Shown here piece after piece: positions 5,934 to 6,000 of a DNA stretch of 6,000 bases (within the stretch, counting starts at the first letter, position 1; every line of letters begins with the position of its first letter). A model generated the notes under the pieces. It did no database searches and was not told the origin of the DNA. It worked only from the letters and a program-made list of their open reading frames with translations. Location: positions 1 to 6,000 of the forward strand of contig JBJOII010000194.1 in NCBI GenBank assembly GCA_046047235.1, read 5' to 3'. This DNA comes from JBMTVN01 sp046047235. Its GTDB lineage: Bacteria; Verrucomicrobiota; Verrucomicrobiia; Limisphaerales; JAHDYP01. A program made the translations under genes and the position numbers.

Positions 5934-6000
5934 TTATCCTCCAAATACTATAGCCATTGCTATAGCCTTTCCTGTTGAGATTCCACCTGTTGGTCCCGTT
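5934..6000 (-). CDS. C-terminal end of a phage-type protein, partial (5' end beyond right edge)
   Basis: The frame entering from the right edge encodes the last 21 residues, TGPTGGISTGKAIAMAIVFGG, with the stop TAA at 5934-5936. It ends three bases before the next gene's ATG, and its last codons contain that gene's Shine-Dalgarno. Short endings of this type (GKAIAMAIVFGG) occur, as far as I recall, in small proteins upstream of MANPNIVNV-type genes in marine phages. Too little is present to name a function, but codon use, spacing and position support a real gene. Confidence 0.6.
   Translation of the reverse strand, partial: TGPTGGISTGKAIAMAIVFGG

Noticed and set aside
5340..6000. Genuine prophage inserted into the flagellar operon
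   Set aside because: No integrase, attachment-site repeat or tRNA target is visible, and the break falls within both a fibre gene and fliK at simple sequence. Kept only as the less likely alternative to a chimeric join.

Overview
The window falls into two blocks with very different base composition. They meet abruptly at about 5340-5405.

Block 1 (1 to about 5400) is GC-rich; a hand count of one 60-base line gives about 58% GC. Every gene is on the minus strand, and the plus strand is strongly pyrimidine-rich. In transcription order (right to left) it carries a compact flagellar operon: fliK (hook-length control, 5' end not trustworthy), flgD (hook cap), flgE (hook protein, short form), fliL (stator-associated membrane protein), fliM and fliN (switch / C-ring). 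Gaps between genes are 4 to 21 bases, and most genes have a purine-rich Shine-Dalgarno sequence. After fliN, 32 bases downstream and with no visible terminator, a secreted sialidase-like (BNR-repeat) protein begins and runs off the left edge. The order fliK-flgD-flgE-fliL-fliM-fliN is a known hook/switch arrangement. Together with this type of BNR sialidase, the short FlgD and FlgE and the high GC, it suggests a Gram-negative motile bacterium, possibly of the Planctomycetota/Verrucomicrobiota group. The taxonomic guess is inference only.

Block 2 (about 5401 to 6000) is AT-rich (about 40% GC in one counted line). It holds three closely packed minus-strand genes that look like marine tailed-phage virion genes: the C-terminal end of a protein ending in ISTGKAIAMAIVFGG, a complete 124-residue structural-type protein starting MANPNIVNV, and the start of a glycine-rich tail-fibre-like protein. 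The last one breaks off inside its poly-glycine stretch, exactly where fliK begins.

The most notable point is this junction. Two unrelated genes, one phage and one flagellar, are both cut at one G-rich low-complexity sequence. The simplest reading is a chimeric assembly or amplification join. A real prophage edge is possible but less likely. Other points of interest are a tandem duplication of the putative CheY-binding motif at the FliM N-terminus, a His/Gly-rich linker in FliL, and a secreted sialidase apparently attached to the end of a flagellar operon. I found no RNA genes, CRISPR arrays or insertion sequences, and no clearly new system.
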